Part shown: one piece after another, positions 44,316-53,253 of the stretch | How the letters are laid out: every line of letters starts with the position of its first letter | Numbering within the stretch: the stretch's first letter is position 1 | NCBI RefSeq assembly: GCF_022809715.1 | Contig: NZ_CP094459.1 | Location: 1,116,001 to 1,180,000, forward strand | DNA length: 64,000 bases | From: Burkholderia pyrrocinia | Lineage (GTDB): Bacteria > Pseudomonadota > Gammaproteobacteria > Burkholderiales > Burkholderiaceae | Direction of reading: 5' to 3' | The notes under the pieces: generated by a model | The model's input: the letters and a program-made list of their open reading frames with translations, nothing else | What the model was told of the DNA's origin: nothing | Databases searched by the model: none | Made by a program: the position numbers and the translations under genes

Positions 44316-45805
44316 AGGGGGGCTTTCCGTCACTCGCGCGGCGCGGATTCGTGGTGCCGACGCGGCTTAAGGCGGCGGCATATGAGTCGGCGAGCACGAC
44401 CGGCGCACGGGCGAAGTCGTGGCGTGCGTCGAGCTCGGGGCCGAACGCGGCGGCGGCGCAAAACCTGCCGCTGCTGCGCTCGCGCGCTCGCGACGCGATC
44501 CGCAACGATCCGTGGGCGAAAACGGCGATTGCGAGACTCGTATCGAACACGATCGGGAACGGTATTCAAGCGCACCCGAAGCATCCGAACGCTGCGGTGC
44601 GAAAGATGCAAAAGCAACTTTGGGAGGATAGCTGCGAGGAGATCGACGCGGACGAGCTGTTCGACATGGCGGGCGTGCAGACGCTTGCCGCACGGGCGTT
44701 TTTCAGTGACGGCGAGGTACTGGTGCGTCGCCAGTTCCGCAGTCCGAGCGAAGGTTTGGCGGTCCCGATGCAGATCCGGCTTCTCGAAGGCGATCTGCTG
44801 CCGATGGAGAAGAACGAGATCGTTCCCGGCGGAGGCGAAATCGTCAACGGAGTCGAGTTCAATGCGGACGGTCGACGCGTTGCGTATCACCTGCTGCAGC
44901 GTCATCCCGGCGAGTACGGGCGTGCATCGACGTCCAACATGCAGACGGTTCGCGTGCCGGCCGACGAGATCGCGCACGTGTTTCTCGCGCTGCGGCCCGG
45001 CCAGGTGCGCGGCGTTCCCGAACTGTCGACCGTGCTGCTGCGGCTCAAGTCGCTGGACAACTTCGACGACGCCGTGCTGTTCCGACAGGAGGTCAGCAAC
45101 CTCTTTGCCGGATTCATCACGAAGCCGCCTGCCGAGCCGGGCCTGATGGGCGATCCAGTCACGGGCGCGGCGATGGAGTACGACGTCGACGGCTTTTCGC
45201 CGGTCGTTTCGCTCGAACCGGGAAGCATGCAGGAGCTGGCGCCGGGCGAGGACGTCAAGTTCGCCGAGCCGCCGGGCGCGGGGACCGACTATGGGCCGTT
45301 CATGCGTCAGCAACTGATGGCTGCTGCGGCTTCGGTCGGCATGCCGTACGAAGTCATGACCGGCGATCTGCGCGACGTGAGCGATCGCGTGCTGCGGGTG
45401 ATCTTGAACGAGTTCCGGCGGTCGATCGAGCAGTTCCAGTGGAACGTGTTCATTCATCAGTTTTGTCGGAAGGTCTGGCGCTGGTGGGTCGATGCCTGTG
45501 CACTATCAGGCGCGATGCCGATGGCGGATTACTACCGACGCCGTCGCGACTATCTGCGCGTCCGATGGGTGCCGCAAGGTTGGCCGTATATCCACCCCGT
45601 GCAGGACGTCACGGCAAAGCGGATGGAGATTCGCTCCGGGCTGGCGAGCCGGACAGGTGCAGTGCTCTCGCGTGGTGATGATCCGGAGCAGGTCGATCAG
45701 GAGAACGCCGACGATCTCGCGCGCGAGCGCCGGCTCGGGATTCGATATGACACGCTCGATCCGGTCGACGGGGCGGGCGATCTTTCTAATGGGGATGGCG
45801 AATGA
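44312..45805 (+). CDS. Portal protein (lambda gpB family)
   Basis: The 497-residue protein forms the dodecameric portal. Family segments are RARDAIRNDPWAKTAIARLVSNTIGNGIQ, FSDGEVLVRRQFR, HVFLALRPGQVRGVP and GTDYGPFMRQQLMAAAASVGMPYEVMTGDL. It sits between gpW and the protease gene, as in lambda, and overlaps both by 4 bases. Confidence 0.95.
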   Translation: MKGGFPSLARRGFVVPTRLKAAAYESASTTGARAKSWRASSSGPNAAAAQNLPLLRSRARDAIRNDPWAKTAIARLVSNTIGNGIQAHPKHPNAAVRKMQKQLWEDSCEEIDADELFDMAGVQTLAARAFFSDGEVLVRRQFRSPSEGLAVPMQIRLLEGDLLPMEKNEIVPGGGEIVNGVEFNADGRRVAYHLLQRHPGEYGRASTSNMQTVRVPADEIAHVFLALRPGQVRGVPELSTVLLRLKSLDNFDDAVLFRQEVSNLFAGFITKPPAEPGLMGDPVTGAAMEYDVDGFSPVVSLEPGSMQELAPGEDVKFAEPPGAGTDYGPFMRQQLMAAAASVGMPYEVMTGDLRDVSDRVLRVILNEFRRSIEQFQWNVFIHQFCRKVWRWWVDACALSGAMPMADYYRRRRDYLRVRWVPQGWPYIHPVQDVTAKRMEIRSGLASRTGAVLSRGDDPEQVDQENADDLARERRLGIRYDTLDPVDGAGDLSNGDGE

Positions 45806-46875
45806 AAGGGAAGAAGCGGTGGTGGGACATCCGCGCGCAAGCGAACGCGGACGGTAGGAATGTGGTCGAGATCCGGATCTATGGCGAGATCGGATTCTGG
45901 GGCACCGACGCGGAGCTGTTTGCGTCGAAGCTCGATGAGGCAGCAACAACGGCGACATCGATCGTCGTCGCGATCAACTCGCTGGGTGGCGACGTGTTCG
46001 ACGCATTCGCGATTTACAACGCGGTGCGGCGGTACGCCGGCAAGGTGACGGGGCGCGTCGACGGCGTGGCTGCGTCGGCAGCGTCGCTGATCCTGATGGC
46101 ATGCGACACGATCGAGATGCCGTCGAACGCTAGGTTGATGATCCACAACCCGCATACGTTCGCGGCCGGCGAGGCCGGAGATCTACGTAGGCTTGCGGAT
46201 CTGCTGGACAGTACGTCTGACAGCATGTTGGCGGCCTACGTCGAGCGCAGTGGCCGGAGCGAAGACGAGGTCCGCGCGATCATGGATGCCGAGACTTGGC
46301 TCACGGCCGCGCAAGCGAAGGAGCAAGGGTTCTGCGACGCGATTGTCGATCCAGTCCGCATTGCCGCATACGCGGGCGCAGCCCGGCACGCGGCACGCTT
46401 CACGTCGGTACCGGCCGAGATCATGGCCGCTCTGGAGGGCGACGGCGAGACGCCGCCGGTTAATCCGCCGGCCGATCCGTTGCCGCAGTCGCAGCCGCAG
46501 CCGGTAGTGCCGGACGTTACGGCGCTGGCGTCGCATGTGTACGCGGCATGCCGCGACGCACGGATCGAGCACTGCGCCGAAGGCATCGTGCTGGCGACCG
46601 GCCTGCGGGATCGCGCGACCGTCGACGCGGCGATCCGCAACGCGCAGGACATCGCCGGTATCTGTCTGGCCGCGAGCCTGACCGAGCTGACGGCCGGTTT
46701 TGTCTCGGACGGCCTGTCGCCGGATCAGGTGCGTGCGCGGCTGTTCGAGCGCATGACCGCCTCGCAGAAGCCGATCAACCATCGTGCTGCCCCGGTTGCG
46801 TCGCAAGACGCGCCCGTGGTCCCGAATGCGCCGCGTGCGGCGTCCATCTACGCGGCTCGCAAGAGCGGCAAGTAA
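45802..46875 (+). CDS. Prohead maturation protease (ClpP-fold, lambda gpC position)
   Basis: The 357-residue protein has the ClpP-type serine protease core: INSLGGDVFDAFAIYNAV, nucleophile Ser in VDGVAASAASLI, and His in MIHNPHTF, with the Asp in the following helix. The C-terminal 150 residues are Ala/Pro-rich and may hold a nested scaffold. It cleaves scaffold and portal in lambda-type heads. Confidence 0.92.
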   Translation: MKGKKRWWDIRAQANADGRNVVEIRIYGEIGFWGTDAELFASKLDEAATTATSIVVAINSLGGDVFDAFAIYNAVRRYAGKVTGRVDGVAASAASLILMACDTIEMPSNARLMIHNPHTFAAGEAGDLRRLADLLDSTSDSMLAAYVERSGRSEDEVRAIMDAETWLTAAQAKEQGFCDAIVDPVRIAAYAGAARHAARFTSVPAEIMAALEGDGETPPVNPPADPLPQSQPQPVVPDVTALASHVYAACRDARIEHCAEGIVLATGLRDRATVDAAIRNAQDIAGICLAASLTELTAGFVSDGLSPDQVRARLFERMTASQKPINHRAAPVASQDAPVVPNAPRAASIYAARKSGK

Positions 46876-46905
46876 CTTTGACGCAACCCGAGGAGGGGAA
46901 AACTC

Positions 46906-47250
46906 ATGTCGAACTGGAAGGTACAGGCAAATCTCCCGGCCGAATTTCTCGTGTCGGAGGGTAACGGGCAGATCTCGCGCGAGCGGATTATCGTGAAGGC
47001 AGGCGCTGCCCTGCCAGCCGGGCAGGTTCTCGGCGTGACGAGTACCGGCGAATACGCGCCGTACGACAACGCCGCAAACGACGGTTCCGAAGTCGCAGCA
47101 GCCGTGCTCTACGCGCCGCTGGCGGCGTCCGAAGCGCCGCGACCGGCGACGGGTGTCGTCCGGCTCGCCGAAGTCGCTGGCGGGCTGCTCACGGGACTCG
47201 ATGCAGCGGGTCGCGGGGATCTCGCCGAGCGACACGTGATCGTCCGCTGA
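46906..47250 (+). CDS. Head decoration protein (lambda gpD-like)
   Basis: The 114-residue protein stabilises expanded capsids. It has the Pro/Ala-rich start and EFLVSEGNGQISRERIIVKAGAALPAGQVLG core of gpD relatives. A strong GAGGAGGGG ribosome site precedes the ATG. The major capsid gene follows after a terminator-like hairpin. Confidence 0.9.
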   Translation: MSNWKVQANLPAEFLVSEGNGQISRERIIVKAGAALPAGQVLGVTSTGEYAPYDNAANDGSEVAAAVLYAPLAASEAPRPATGVVRLAEVAGGLLTGLDAAGRGDLAERHVIVR

Positions 47251-47268
47251 TCACAACACACCCCATTC

Positions 47269-47297
47269 AAGGCCACGCAGACCGCGTGGCCTTTTTT
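47269..47297 (+). terminator. Terminator between decoration and major capsid genes
   Basis: GGCCACGC at 47271-47278 pairs with GCGTGGCC at 47284-47291, then T6. It lies inside the late operon. Confidence 0.8.
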
Positions 47298-47323
47298 GTA
47301 CCCATTTTCATGTCGGAGGTTGT

Positions 47324-48319
47324 ATGGCGGATATCGCCCTGTTTCAAGACGATGCGTTCTCGCTCGCATCCCTGAGTGCTGCAATCAACGATCAGCCGTA
47401 TGTTCCCGGCCGGATTGGCACACTCGGCCTGTTCGAAGAGGACGGCATCACGACGACGACGATCCAGATCGAGCGCGACGGCGACACGCTCGCCCTCGTC
47501 GCGGCTGGCGAGCGCGGGTCGCCGGCTGCCGTCGTCGCCGGTAGCAAGCGCAAGATGATCCCGTTCAATACGGTGCACCTGCCGCAGCGTGCGGTGATCA
47601 AGGCGGACGAGATCCAGAATCTGCGCGCGTTCGGTTCCGAGACCGAGCTGGAGGCGCTGCAGACCGTCGTGAATCGCCGGCTCGCGAAGATGCGCCGCCA
47701 GCTCGACGCGACGCACGAATTCCATCGTATCGGCGCGATCAAGGGCGCGGTGCTCGACGCGGACGGCAAGACGGTGCTGATCGACCTGCTGCAGTACTTC
47801 GGCATCGAGCAGACGGTGATCCCGTTCGAGCTGGGCAAGGCCGACACCGAGATCCGCGTGAAGTGCGTTGAGGTGCAAGACGCGATCGAAGATGCGCTGG
47901 GCGCGACGACGTACACGGGCGTGCGTGTGCTCTGCGGCCGGGCGTTCTGGAACAAACTGATCGTCGCGAAGACCGTGAAGGAGACGTACCTTGCGACCGC
48001 GATGGCGGCGTCGCTGCGCGGCGATGCGCGCGACGCGTTCGACTTCGGCGGTTGCACGTTCGAGCGCTATCGCGGTCGCGTCGGCGATGTCGGTTACGTG
48101 GCGGACGACGAGGCGCACGCGATTCCCGAAGGTGTGCCGGACCTGTTCATCACGCGTTTCGCACCGGCCGACTACGTCGAGGCGGTGAATACGACCGGGA
48201 TTCCGTACTACGCGAAGCAGGAGCTGATGGAGTTCGGCAAGGGCGTCGAGATCGAGGCGCAGTCGAACCCGATCCACCTGTGCACGCGCCCGAAAGCGCT
48301 GATCAAGCTGAAGGCTTGA
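47324..48319 (+). CDS. Major capsid protein (lambda gpE-like)
   Basis: The 331-residue protein has the gpE-type features PGRIGTLGLFEEDGITTTTIQIERDG at the N-terminus and FHRIGAIKGAVLDADG, YTGVRVLCGRAFWNKLI and NPIHLCTRPKALIKLKA later. Length and position after gpD fit the lambda-type HK97-fold major capsid protein. Confidence 0.95.
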   Translation: MADIALFQDDAFSLASLSAAINDQPYVPGRIGTLGLFEEDGITTTTIQIERDGDTLALVAAGERGSPAAVVAGSKRKMIPFNTVHLPQRAVIKADEIQNLRAFGSETELEALQTVVNRRLAKMRRQLDATHEFHRIGAIKGAVLDADGKTVLIDLLQYFGIEQTVIPFELGKADTEIRVKCVEVQDAIEDALGATTYTGVRVLCGRAFWNKLIVAKTVKETYLATAMAASLRGDARDAFDFGGCTFERYRGRVGDVGYVADDEAHAIPEGVPDLFITRFAPADYVEAVNTTGIPYYAKQELMEFGKGVEIEAQSNPIHLCTRPKALIKLKA

Positions 48320-48320
48320 C

Positions 48321-48611
48321 ATGGCGTTCCGGGATCTGATCTCGGACGTCGACGCTGCGGTGCTGCGCGACCTGGGCGACGCGGACATCACGATCGACGG
48401 CCGGCCCGTCGAGGGTATGTTTGCGTCGCCTTGGCTCGGCCCTGATCTCGGTAGCCAGCGTACGCAACTGGTTGCGCCGGTGTTCCATGTGCGTGATCGC
48501 GATGCTGTCGGGGTACGGCAGGGCAGCATCCTGATCGCGAGCGGGGAGCGTTACCGCGTGCACGAAGCGCATCCGGACGGCACCGGCTGGACAGTCCTCA
48601 TTCTCCAGTAG
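48321..48611 (+). CDS. Head-tail joining protein (lambda gpFII-like)
   Basis: The 96-residue protein has a central HVRDRDAVGVRQGSILIASGERYRV segment and ends GTGWTVLILQ, a beta-rich head-completion pattern. It starts one base after the capsid stop. It likely caps the portal before the tail attaches. Confidence 0.75.
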   Translation: MAFRDLISDVDAAVLRDLGDADITIDGRPVEGMFASPWLGPDLGSQRTQLVAPVFHVRDRDAVGVRQGSILIASGERYRVHEAHPDGTGWTVLILQ

Positions 48612-48616
48612 GCGAT

Positions 48617-49144
48617 ATGGACGATCTCAAGATCGAAATCGACATCAAAGAGGCGACGGCGGTGCTGCAAGGGTTATCGCCGTCCGCGATGCAGGCAGCG
48701 TGGCGACGGACGTTGCGCAAGACGGCGGGGTGGATCAAGAGCCAGACGGCGAAAGAGGTCGGGGCCGCGACGAAGATGCCGCAGAAAGTGATCCGTCGCC
48801 GCCTCTACTTCTTTCTTCGCTCGGCTGATACCGGGAAGGTGTGGCTCGGTCTGAACCCGATCGAGGCGCATCGCCTTGGCAATGCGACGAAGACGCGCAA
48901 GGGGATGCGAGTCGGCCGCCAGTCGTTCGAGGGCGCGTGGCGACAGACGAATCGCAAGCCGGACGGGCCGATTTACGAGCGCGTCGGCAAGGAGCGGATG
49001 CCATACCGGATGGTGACGGTGGCGTGGCAGCAATCGGGCGACCCGGCGTTTCGGCGGGCCGCGAAAGCATGCGAGGCTCGGCTGATGGTGATTCTCCGTC
49101 AGGAAGTGAACTACGAACTGCAGAAGGTGATGCGCCGTGCTTGA
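48617..49144 (+). CDS. Tail completion protein (lambda gpZ-like)
   Basis: The 175-residue protein begins MDDLKIEIDIKEATAVLQGLSPSAMQAAWRRTLRKTAGWI and has RKGMRVGRQSFEGAW, matching minor tail protein Z. It starts 5 bases after the previous gene and overlaps the next by 8 bases. Confidence 0.82.
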   Translation: MDDLKIEIDIKEATAVLQGLSPSAMQAAWRRTLRKTAGWIKSQTAKEVGAATKMPQKVIRRRLYFFLRSADTGKVWLGLNPIEAHRLGNATKTRKGMRVGRQSFEGAWRQTNRKPDGPIYERVGKERMPYRMVTVAWQQSGDPAFRRAAKACEARLMVILRQEVNYELQKVMRRA

Positions 49145-49664
49145 GAACCTGAAAGCGCTACATGAGGCAATCGAGCGCGGCATGCGCGCGAAGCTGCCCA
49201 CGATGAAGCGAATCGAGGCATATCCGCGGCTCGGCCAGAAGATCGATACGCCGTTGATCGCGATCGAGCTGAACGAGTTCGAACCCGGTCACGACGATGG
49301 GACCGGCGACGTGGCACTGATTGCACGCATGCAGGCCCGCGTTGTGTTCGATCCGATCGACGACGGCGCGGAGCTGGCCGTGCGCGAGGTTGCGGCACGC
49401 GTCGCAATGGTCGTGCACGGGAACACGTGGGAGTTGCCGATCACGCCGGGTAAGGTCGTGCAGGTTGCGGAGGATCCGTTCCGTCCGCAGCTCGACACCT
49501 ACAGTGTGTGGCTCGTCGAATGGACCCATGAATTCGGCCTCGGGATCGAACTGGACGAGATCCCGGACGGGCGGGCGATCGTATGGGGCGTTGACCCAGA
49601 CATTGGACCGGGCAACGAGGGGCAGTACTGGAATCCTGCGGCGGCCGGAGGCGGCGAACTATGA
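49137..49664 (+). CDS. Phage tail completion/terminator-type protein (uncertain)
   Basis: A GTG start inside the Z gene gives 175 residues. The beta-rich body (DTPLIAIELNEFEPG, ALIARMQARVVFD, AVREVAARVAMVVHGNTWELP) is the pattern of tail-terminator or gpU-like proteins at the head-tail border. The order between Z and baseplate gene V supports that. The assignment is tentative. Confidence 0.6.
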   Translation: MLENLKALHEAIERGMRAKLPTMKRIEAYPRLGQKIDTPLIAIELNEFEPGHDDGTGDVALIARMQARVVFDPIDDGAELAVREVAARVAMVVHGNTWELPITPGKVVQVAEDPFRPQLDTYSVWLVEWTHEFGLGIELDEIPDGRAIVWGVDPDIGPGNEGQYWNPAAAGGGEL

Positions 49665-50341
49665 GCGACTACGAGCTGGGCGAGATCGATCGCCGCATGG
49701 CCTGCATGGTGCAACACGGGACTGTCGAGAACGTCTCGTATCAGCCACCACAGTGCCGTGTGCGGATCGGCGATTGGGTCAGCGACTGGATGCCGTGGAA
49801 GACGGCGGCAGCGGGCGTGGTTCGCTTTTGGCGTCCGCCGTCTGTCGGCGAACAGGCGTCGATGTTCGCGCCGTCCGGTGATCTGGCCGGCGCGTACGCG
49901 GCTCCGGGATATTACTCCGATCAGCATGGCGGCTCAGCGCGGTCCAATCCGAACGAGACGGCGTGGGACTACCCGGACGGTGCGTCGGAGGTTTATGACC
50001 ACGAGAAGCACGAATACCGCGTCGATGTCCCGGCAGGCGGGCGCATCGTGTTTCGCATCGGCACAACGGAGCTGGAGCTACGTGCTGACGGCGTGACGTT
50101 GCGCACGGAGAAATTGCTCGGCGACGTTCCTGATTCGACGTTCACGGGTAACACGACGACGGAGAAGCTGTTGACGTTCAACGGCGGGATGCAGGGCAAG
50201 GGTGGCGGTGACGGTGGCCCTGCCGTCCAGGTCGAGGGCGGGGCGCGTTACACGGACGACGTCGAAATCGGCGGCAAGTCATTCCTCAAACATTCCCATA
50301 TGGAGCAGGGGGACGGGGCGGCTGTTTCGTCGCCGATCTAG
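49661..50341 (+). CDS. Baseplate assembly protein V (spike)
   Basis: The 226-residue protein has the gpV/gp45 spike features: N-terminal OB-like domain (TVENVSYQPPQCRVRIGDWVSDW), GEQASMFAPSGDLAGAYA, then a beta-helix stretch rich in Thr/Gly and a C-terminal metal-binding end (FLKHSHMEQGDG, HxH). It starts the contractile-tail module and overlaps the previous gene by 4 bases. Confidence 0.92.
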   Translation: MSDYELGEIDRRMACMVQHGTVENVSYQPPQCRVRIGDWVSDWMPWKTAAAGVVRFWRPPSVGEQASMFAPSGDLAGAYAAPGYYSDQHGGSARSNPNETAWDYPDGASEVYDHEKHEYRVDVPAGGRIVFRIGTTELELRADGVTLRTEKLLGDVPDSTFTGNTTTEKLLTFNGGMQGKGGGDGGPAVQVEGGARYTDDVEIGGKSFLKHSHMEQGDGAAVSSPI

Positions 50342-50377
50342 GCAGCATGCTTGGACCATACGTCGCGCTTGACACAC

Positions 50378-51166
50378 TTATGGCTTCACGAAAGTTCCGG
50401 CCGGGGTCGCGTTACGCAAAGGCATATCAAGCCCGGCAAGCTGTTTCGGCGAGCAGGCGTTGTCCATTCGCCGAAGAAATTGGTCTGTTTGCAAACTGCG
50501 GGCGGGAAGTGGATCGAAATCGTGGGCGGGCAGCGGCCGAATGCTCATCGCTAGCATCCTCATGCACAAGCGAAGCGATAGGAGTCGCGAGGAGACGTTG
50601 TATGCGGACACCGGGAACATTGCTTCGCATTCGAGCGACTGATCAGATTTGAGCTTTTGCCCATCGGGTCGCGTAAGGTGCCTTTGAATGCAGTTGTCAA
50701 GTTGCTCGGTGCCTATTTCTAGAAGGTTGCCGACGCTGACGACGATGTCTCCGCCATCTGCGTCAGCAAAGCGTTGTTCGATCAAGGTGTAGTCGGTCAC
50801 TCGGTGCTGCACCCACTGCGCGTACGCCGCGGAGTAGTCCTTTAGAGCCTGCTGGCGGTTCTCGCCGGTTTCGCCGACTTGCAGCGTCATCATCAGGTGT
50901 TTGACTCCCGATGCATATAACTCAAAGGACGATCGTAAATCGTCGATCGATGACCGCAGGGAATCGAAGTCTTTCGTAACTGCCGTTCGGTGCCTGTTGT
51001 CTTCGTCGACTTTCTGTGTAAGGCGGTTGCCCACAATGCCGGTAAGAAAGAAACCGAGAACCACCAGCATCGCTGGGTGACGCGTCAGTGCATCGAGAAA
51101 GCGCCACAGAGAGAAAGTTTTGGGAGTCGACGTTGTCGTTTGGTTGCCGGTATCTGCGGTGCTCAT
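50378..51166 (-). CDS. Reverse-strand membrane-anchored cargo protein inside the tail operon
   Basis: The ATG at 51166 yields 262 residues (MSTADTGNQTTTSTPKTFSL...). One membrane helix lies at about residues 31-47 (PAMLVVLGFFLTGIVGN), followed by a helical region (SLRSSIDDLRSSFELYASGVKHLMMTL) and a soluble domain with several cysteines. It reads against the V-to-D transcript and is more AT-rich than the tail genes, so it looks like an inserted lysogenic-conversion or exclusion gene. I recognise no family. Confidence 0.72.
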   Translation of the reverse strand: MSTADTGNQTTTSTPKTFSLWRFLDALTRHPAMLVVLGFFLTGIVGNRLTQKVDEDNRHRTAVTKDFDSLRSSIDDLRSSFELYASGVKHLMMTLQVGETGENRQQALKDYSAAYAQWVQHRVTDYTLIEQRFADADGGDIVVSVGNLLEIGTEQLDNCIQRHLTRPDGQKLKSDQSLECEAMFPVSAYNVSSRLLSLRLCMRMLAMSIRPLPAHDFDPLPARSLQTDQFLRRMDNACSPKQLAGLDMPLRNATPAGTFVKP

Positions 51167-51218
51167 TGCGTCCGTCCGTGGTCGTGATTTTCGAGTGATT
51201 TTAGAGAAAGTAACTTTG

Positions 51219-51244
51219 CCCCGCCTCTGCGGGGTTTTGTTTTT
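51219..51244 (+). terminator. Terminator-like hairpin beside the reverse-strand cargo gene
   Basis: CCCCGC at 51219-51224 pairs with GCGGGG at 51229-51234, followed by a ten-base T-rich tract. A GAAAGTAACTTTG palindrome abuts it on the left. It lies between the cargo gene's start and the next tail gene. Confidence 0.75.
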
Positions 51245-51256
51245 GAGGGAGTCATC

Positions 51257-51463
51257 ATGGCAAAAGACATTCTGCAGCCGGTTGCTCGCGCGGTTTCGTC
51301 GACCGTTACGTTTCTCGATACGCGGTTCCGTAGCCGCGTGATCGTGTTTCCGAGCGGCGATGTTTTGCACGTCCTTTCCGGCGAAGCGATCGCAAAAACT
51401 GCTGCGCATATCGAATACCTCGACGCGCACCCTGACTTCAAGCGGCTTGAGGAGCGCGGATGA
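51257..51463 (+). CDS. Small phage protein between V and W
   Basis: The 68-residue protein begins MAKDILQPVARAVSSTVTFLDTRFRSRVIVFPSGDVLHVLSG. GAGG precedes the ATG and the stop overlaps the next gene by 4 bases, so it is translated with the baseplate genes. No family is recognised. Confidence 0.65.
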   Translation: MAKDILQPVARAVSSTVTFLDTRFRSRVIVFPSGDVLHVLSGEAIAKTAAHIEYLDAHPDFKRLEERG

Positions 51464-51804
51464 GCCGGACCGGTGCGCTCGTCGGCATGGACCGATGGAC
51501 GGGTGCGCCGATCAGTGGCATCGCGCACTTGAAGCAGAGTCTCGGCGACATCCTCAGCACGCGCAAGGGCACTCGCCGGGAATTGCCCGAATACGGTTCG
51601 GACCTTCCGTTGATGGTCGACCTTCCGATAACGCGCGGATGGATATCGGCGGCACAGGCCGAGGCCGCGCGGGCGATTGGCCGATGGGAGCCGCGAATCA
51701 AGCTCGCTCAGGTCAAGGTGCTGTCGGTCATCGACGGCAAGGCAACGTTCGCGATCCGTGGCGAATACGACGGCTCGGCCGTTGAAATCGAGGTTTCAAC
51801 ATGA
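51460..51804 (+). CDS. Baseplate protein W (gp25-like)
   Basis: The 114-residue protein has the gp25/gpW pattern: GMDRWTGAPISGIAHLKQSLGDILSTRKGTRRELPEYGSDL. In contractile tails it links the baseplate wedge to the sheath. It overlaps the J gene by 4 bases. Confidence 0.93.
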   Translation: MSRTGALVGMDRWTGAPISGIAHLKQSLGDILSTRKGTRRELPEYGSDLPLMVDLPITRGWISAAQAEAARAIGRWEPRIKLAQVKVLSVIDGKATFAIRGEYDGSAVEIEVST

Positions 51805-52694
51805 CGATCATTGATCTCGCTTCGCTCGATCCGCCCGATCTCGTCGAGGTGCTCGACTTCGAGGCGGCGTTCCAGATGAAGCTGGAGTATTTCAAATCGA
51901 TCTATCCCGACTGGACGGCGGCGCTGAAGTCGGATCCTGTCGTCAAGCTGATCGAGCTGGCAGCGTATGACGAGATCCGCGCGGCAGTGCGCGTCAACGA
52001 CGCGGCGCGTGCGGGGATGCTCGCGTTCTCTACAGGGGCGGACCTGGAGCATCTGGCTGCATTGCAGGACACAGAGCGGGCAGTTGTCGACCCCGGCGAC
52101 CCGGAGGCTAATCCGCCAATCGAGCGGCGGATGGAATCGGACGACCGGCTGAAGCTGCGCACGCAGATGTCGATGGAGCGCGCGACGGTTGCGGGGCCAT
52201 TCGCGGCATATCGCGCACTTGCGATGGATGCGTCGGCTGACGTCCTCGATGTTGCTGTCGACCGGCCTGAACCGGGCACGGTGCGGCTCACGATCATGTC
52301 CGCGCGCGGTGACGGTGTACCGGAGCAGGCATTGCTCGATCTGGTCCGCGCCAAGGTTTCGCCCGAGACGGTTCGCCCGCTCAACGACACGGTTCTGGTC
52401 GAGCCGGCGATCAAGATCGAATACGCGATCGATGCGCTGATCTATGTCGGCAGCGGCCCGGATCCGAACATTGTCCTCGACGCACGGCGAAAAGTACTCG
52501 ACAACGTGGTAGCGAAGTCGCGACGGCTTCGTGCCGGAATGCCGCGATCCGCCATCGAGGGAGCGCTGCACGCGCCGGACAGCGGCGTCACGCGCATCGA
52601 ATTGCGCTCGCCAGTCGTCGGCGTCGTGTGTGGCCCGCGCGAATTTGCGCATTGCACGAGCATCAATCTGGAGGTGAAGGCCGATGACGCGTGA
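51801..52694 (+). CDS. Baseplate protein J (gp6-like wedge protein)
   Basis: The 297-residue protein has the J-type N-terminus (EVLDFEAAFQMKLEYFKSIYPDW) and LIELAAYDEIRAAVRVNDAARAGMLAFSTGADLEHLA, and a C-terminal beta domain ending ECTSINLEVKADDA-like. It is positioned between W and I, the P2 order. Confidence 0.95.
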   Translation: MTIIDLASLDPPDLVEVLDFEAAFQMKLEYFKSIYPDWTAALKSDPVVKLIELAAYDEIRAAVRVNDAARAGMLAFSTGADLEHLAALQDTERAVVDPGDPEANPPIERRMESDDRLKLRTQMSMERATVAGPFAAYRALAMDASADVLDVAVDRPEPGTVRLTIMSARGDGVPEQALLDLVRAKVSPETVRPLNDTVLVEPAIKIEYAIDALIYVGSGPDPNIVLDARRKVLDNVVAKSRRLRAGMPRSAIEGALHAPDSGVTRIELRSPVVGVVCGPREFAHCTSINLEVKADDA

Positions 52695-53253
52695 GCCTCT
52701 TCTACCGTCAAACCAGACACCGCTCGAAGCGGCGCTCGCGCGCGTGATGCGACCGAGCGTTGATCCCGAGATACTGCGCACGTTGTGGGACGCGGATCGT
52801 TGCCCGACCGCATGGTTGCCATGGCTCGCATGGGCGCTCGCCGTCGACGGCTGGGAGCTAGCGGAATCCGAAGATGCTCGGCGAGCGCTGGTGAAGGGCT
52901 CGATGGCGCTGCACCGGAAGAAAGGAACGCCGTGGGCGGTGCGTGAGGTGATTCGGCGGCTCGGTTTTGGCGAGGTAACGATCATCGAGGGACGCAGCGG
53001 TCGTCGGCGCGATGGCTCGATCCTTCGTAACGGCGAGCAACTGCACGGCAAGGCGAGTGCGTGGGCAGAGTACATCGTGAAGCTCGGAGTGCCGATTACT
53101 CGCGATCAGGCGGACAAGCTCTGGCAGGCAATCGAGCGCTACGCACCAGCGCGCAGCAAGCTAGCCGTACTCGACTATTCAGCCGTTGCGATTCGACACA
53201 ACGGTGTTGCACGTCGAAACGGGCAATACACGAGAGGGAGTATCACTACATGA
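52684..53253 (+). CDS. Tail protein I
   Basis: The 189-residue protein has the gpI signatures LLPSNQTPLEAALARVM, WLPWLAWALAVDGWE and KGTPWAVREVIRRLGFGEVTIIEG. It is a baseplate component near the tail fibre. It overlaps J by 11 bases and the fibre gene by 4. Confidence 0.95.
   Translation: MTREPLLPSNQTPLEAALARVMRPSVDPEILRTLWDADRCPTAWLPWLAWALAVDGWELAESEDARRALVKGSMALHRKKGTPWAVREVIRRLGFGEVTIIEGRSGRRRDGSILRNGEQLHGKASAWAEYIVKLGVPITRDQADKLWQAIERYAPARSKLAVLDYSAVAIRHNGVARRNGQYTRGSITT

Noticed and set aside
49321..50096. Alternative forward frames inside the tail completion and V genes
   Set aside because: Arg/Ser/Thr-rich shadow frames with no start context; the chosen genes have conserved tail motifs and 4-base overlaps.
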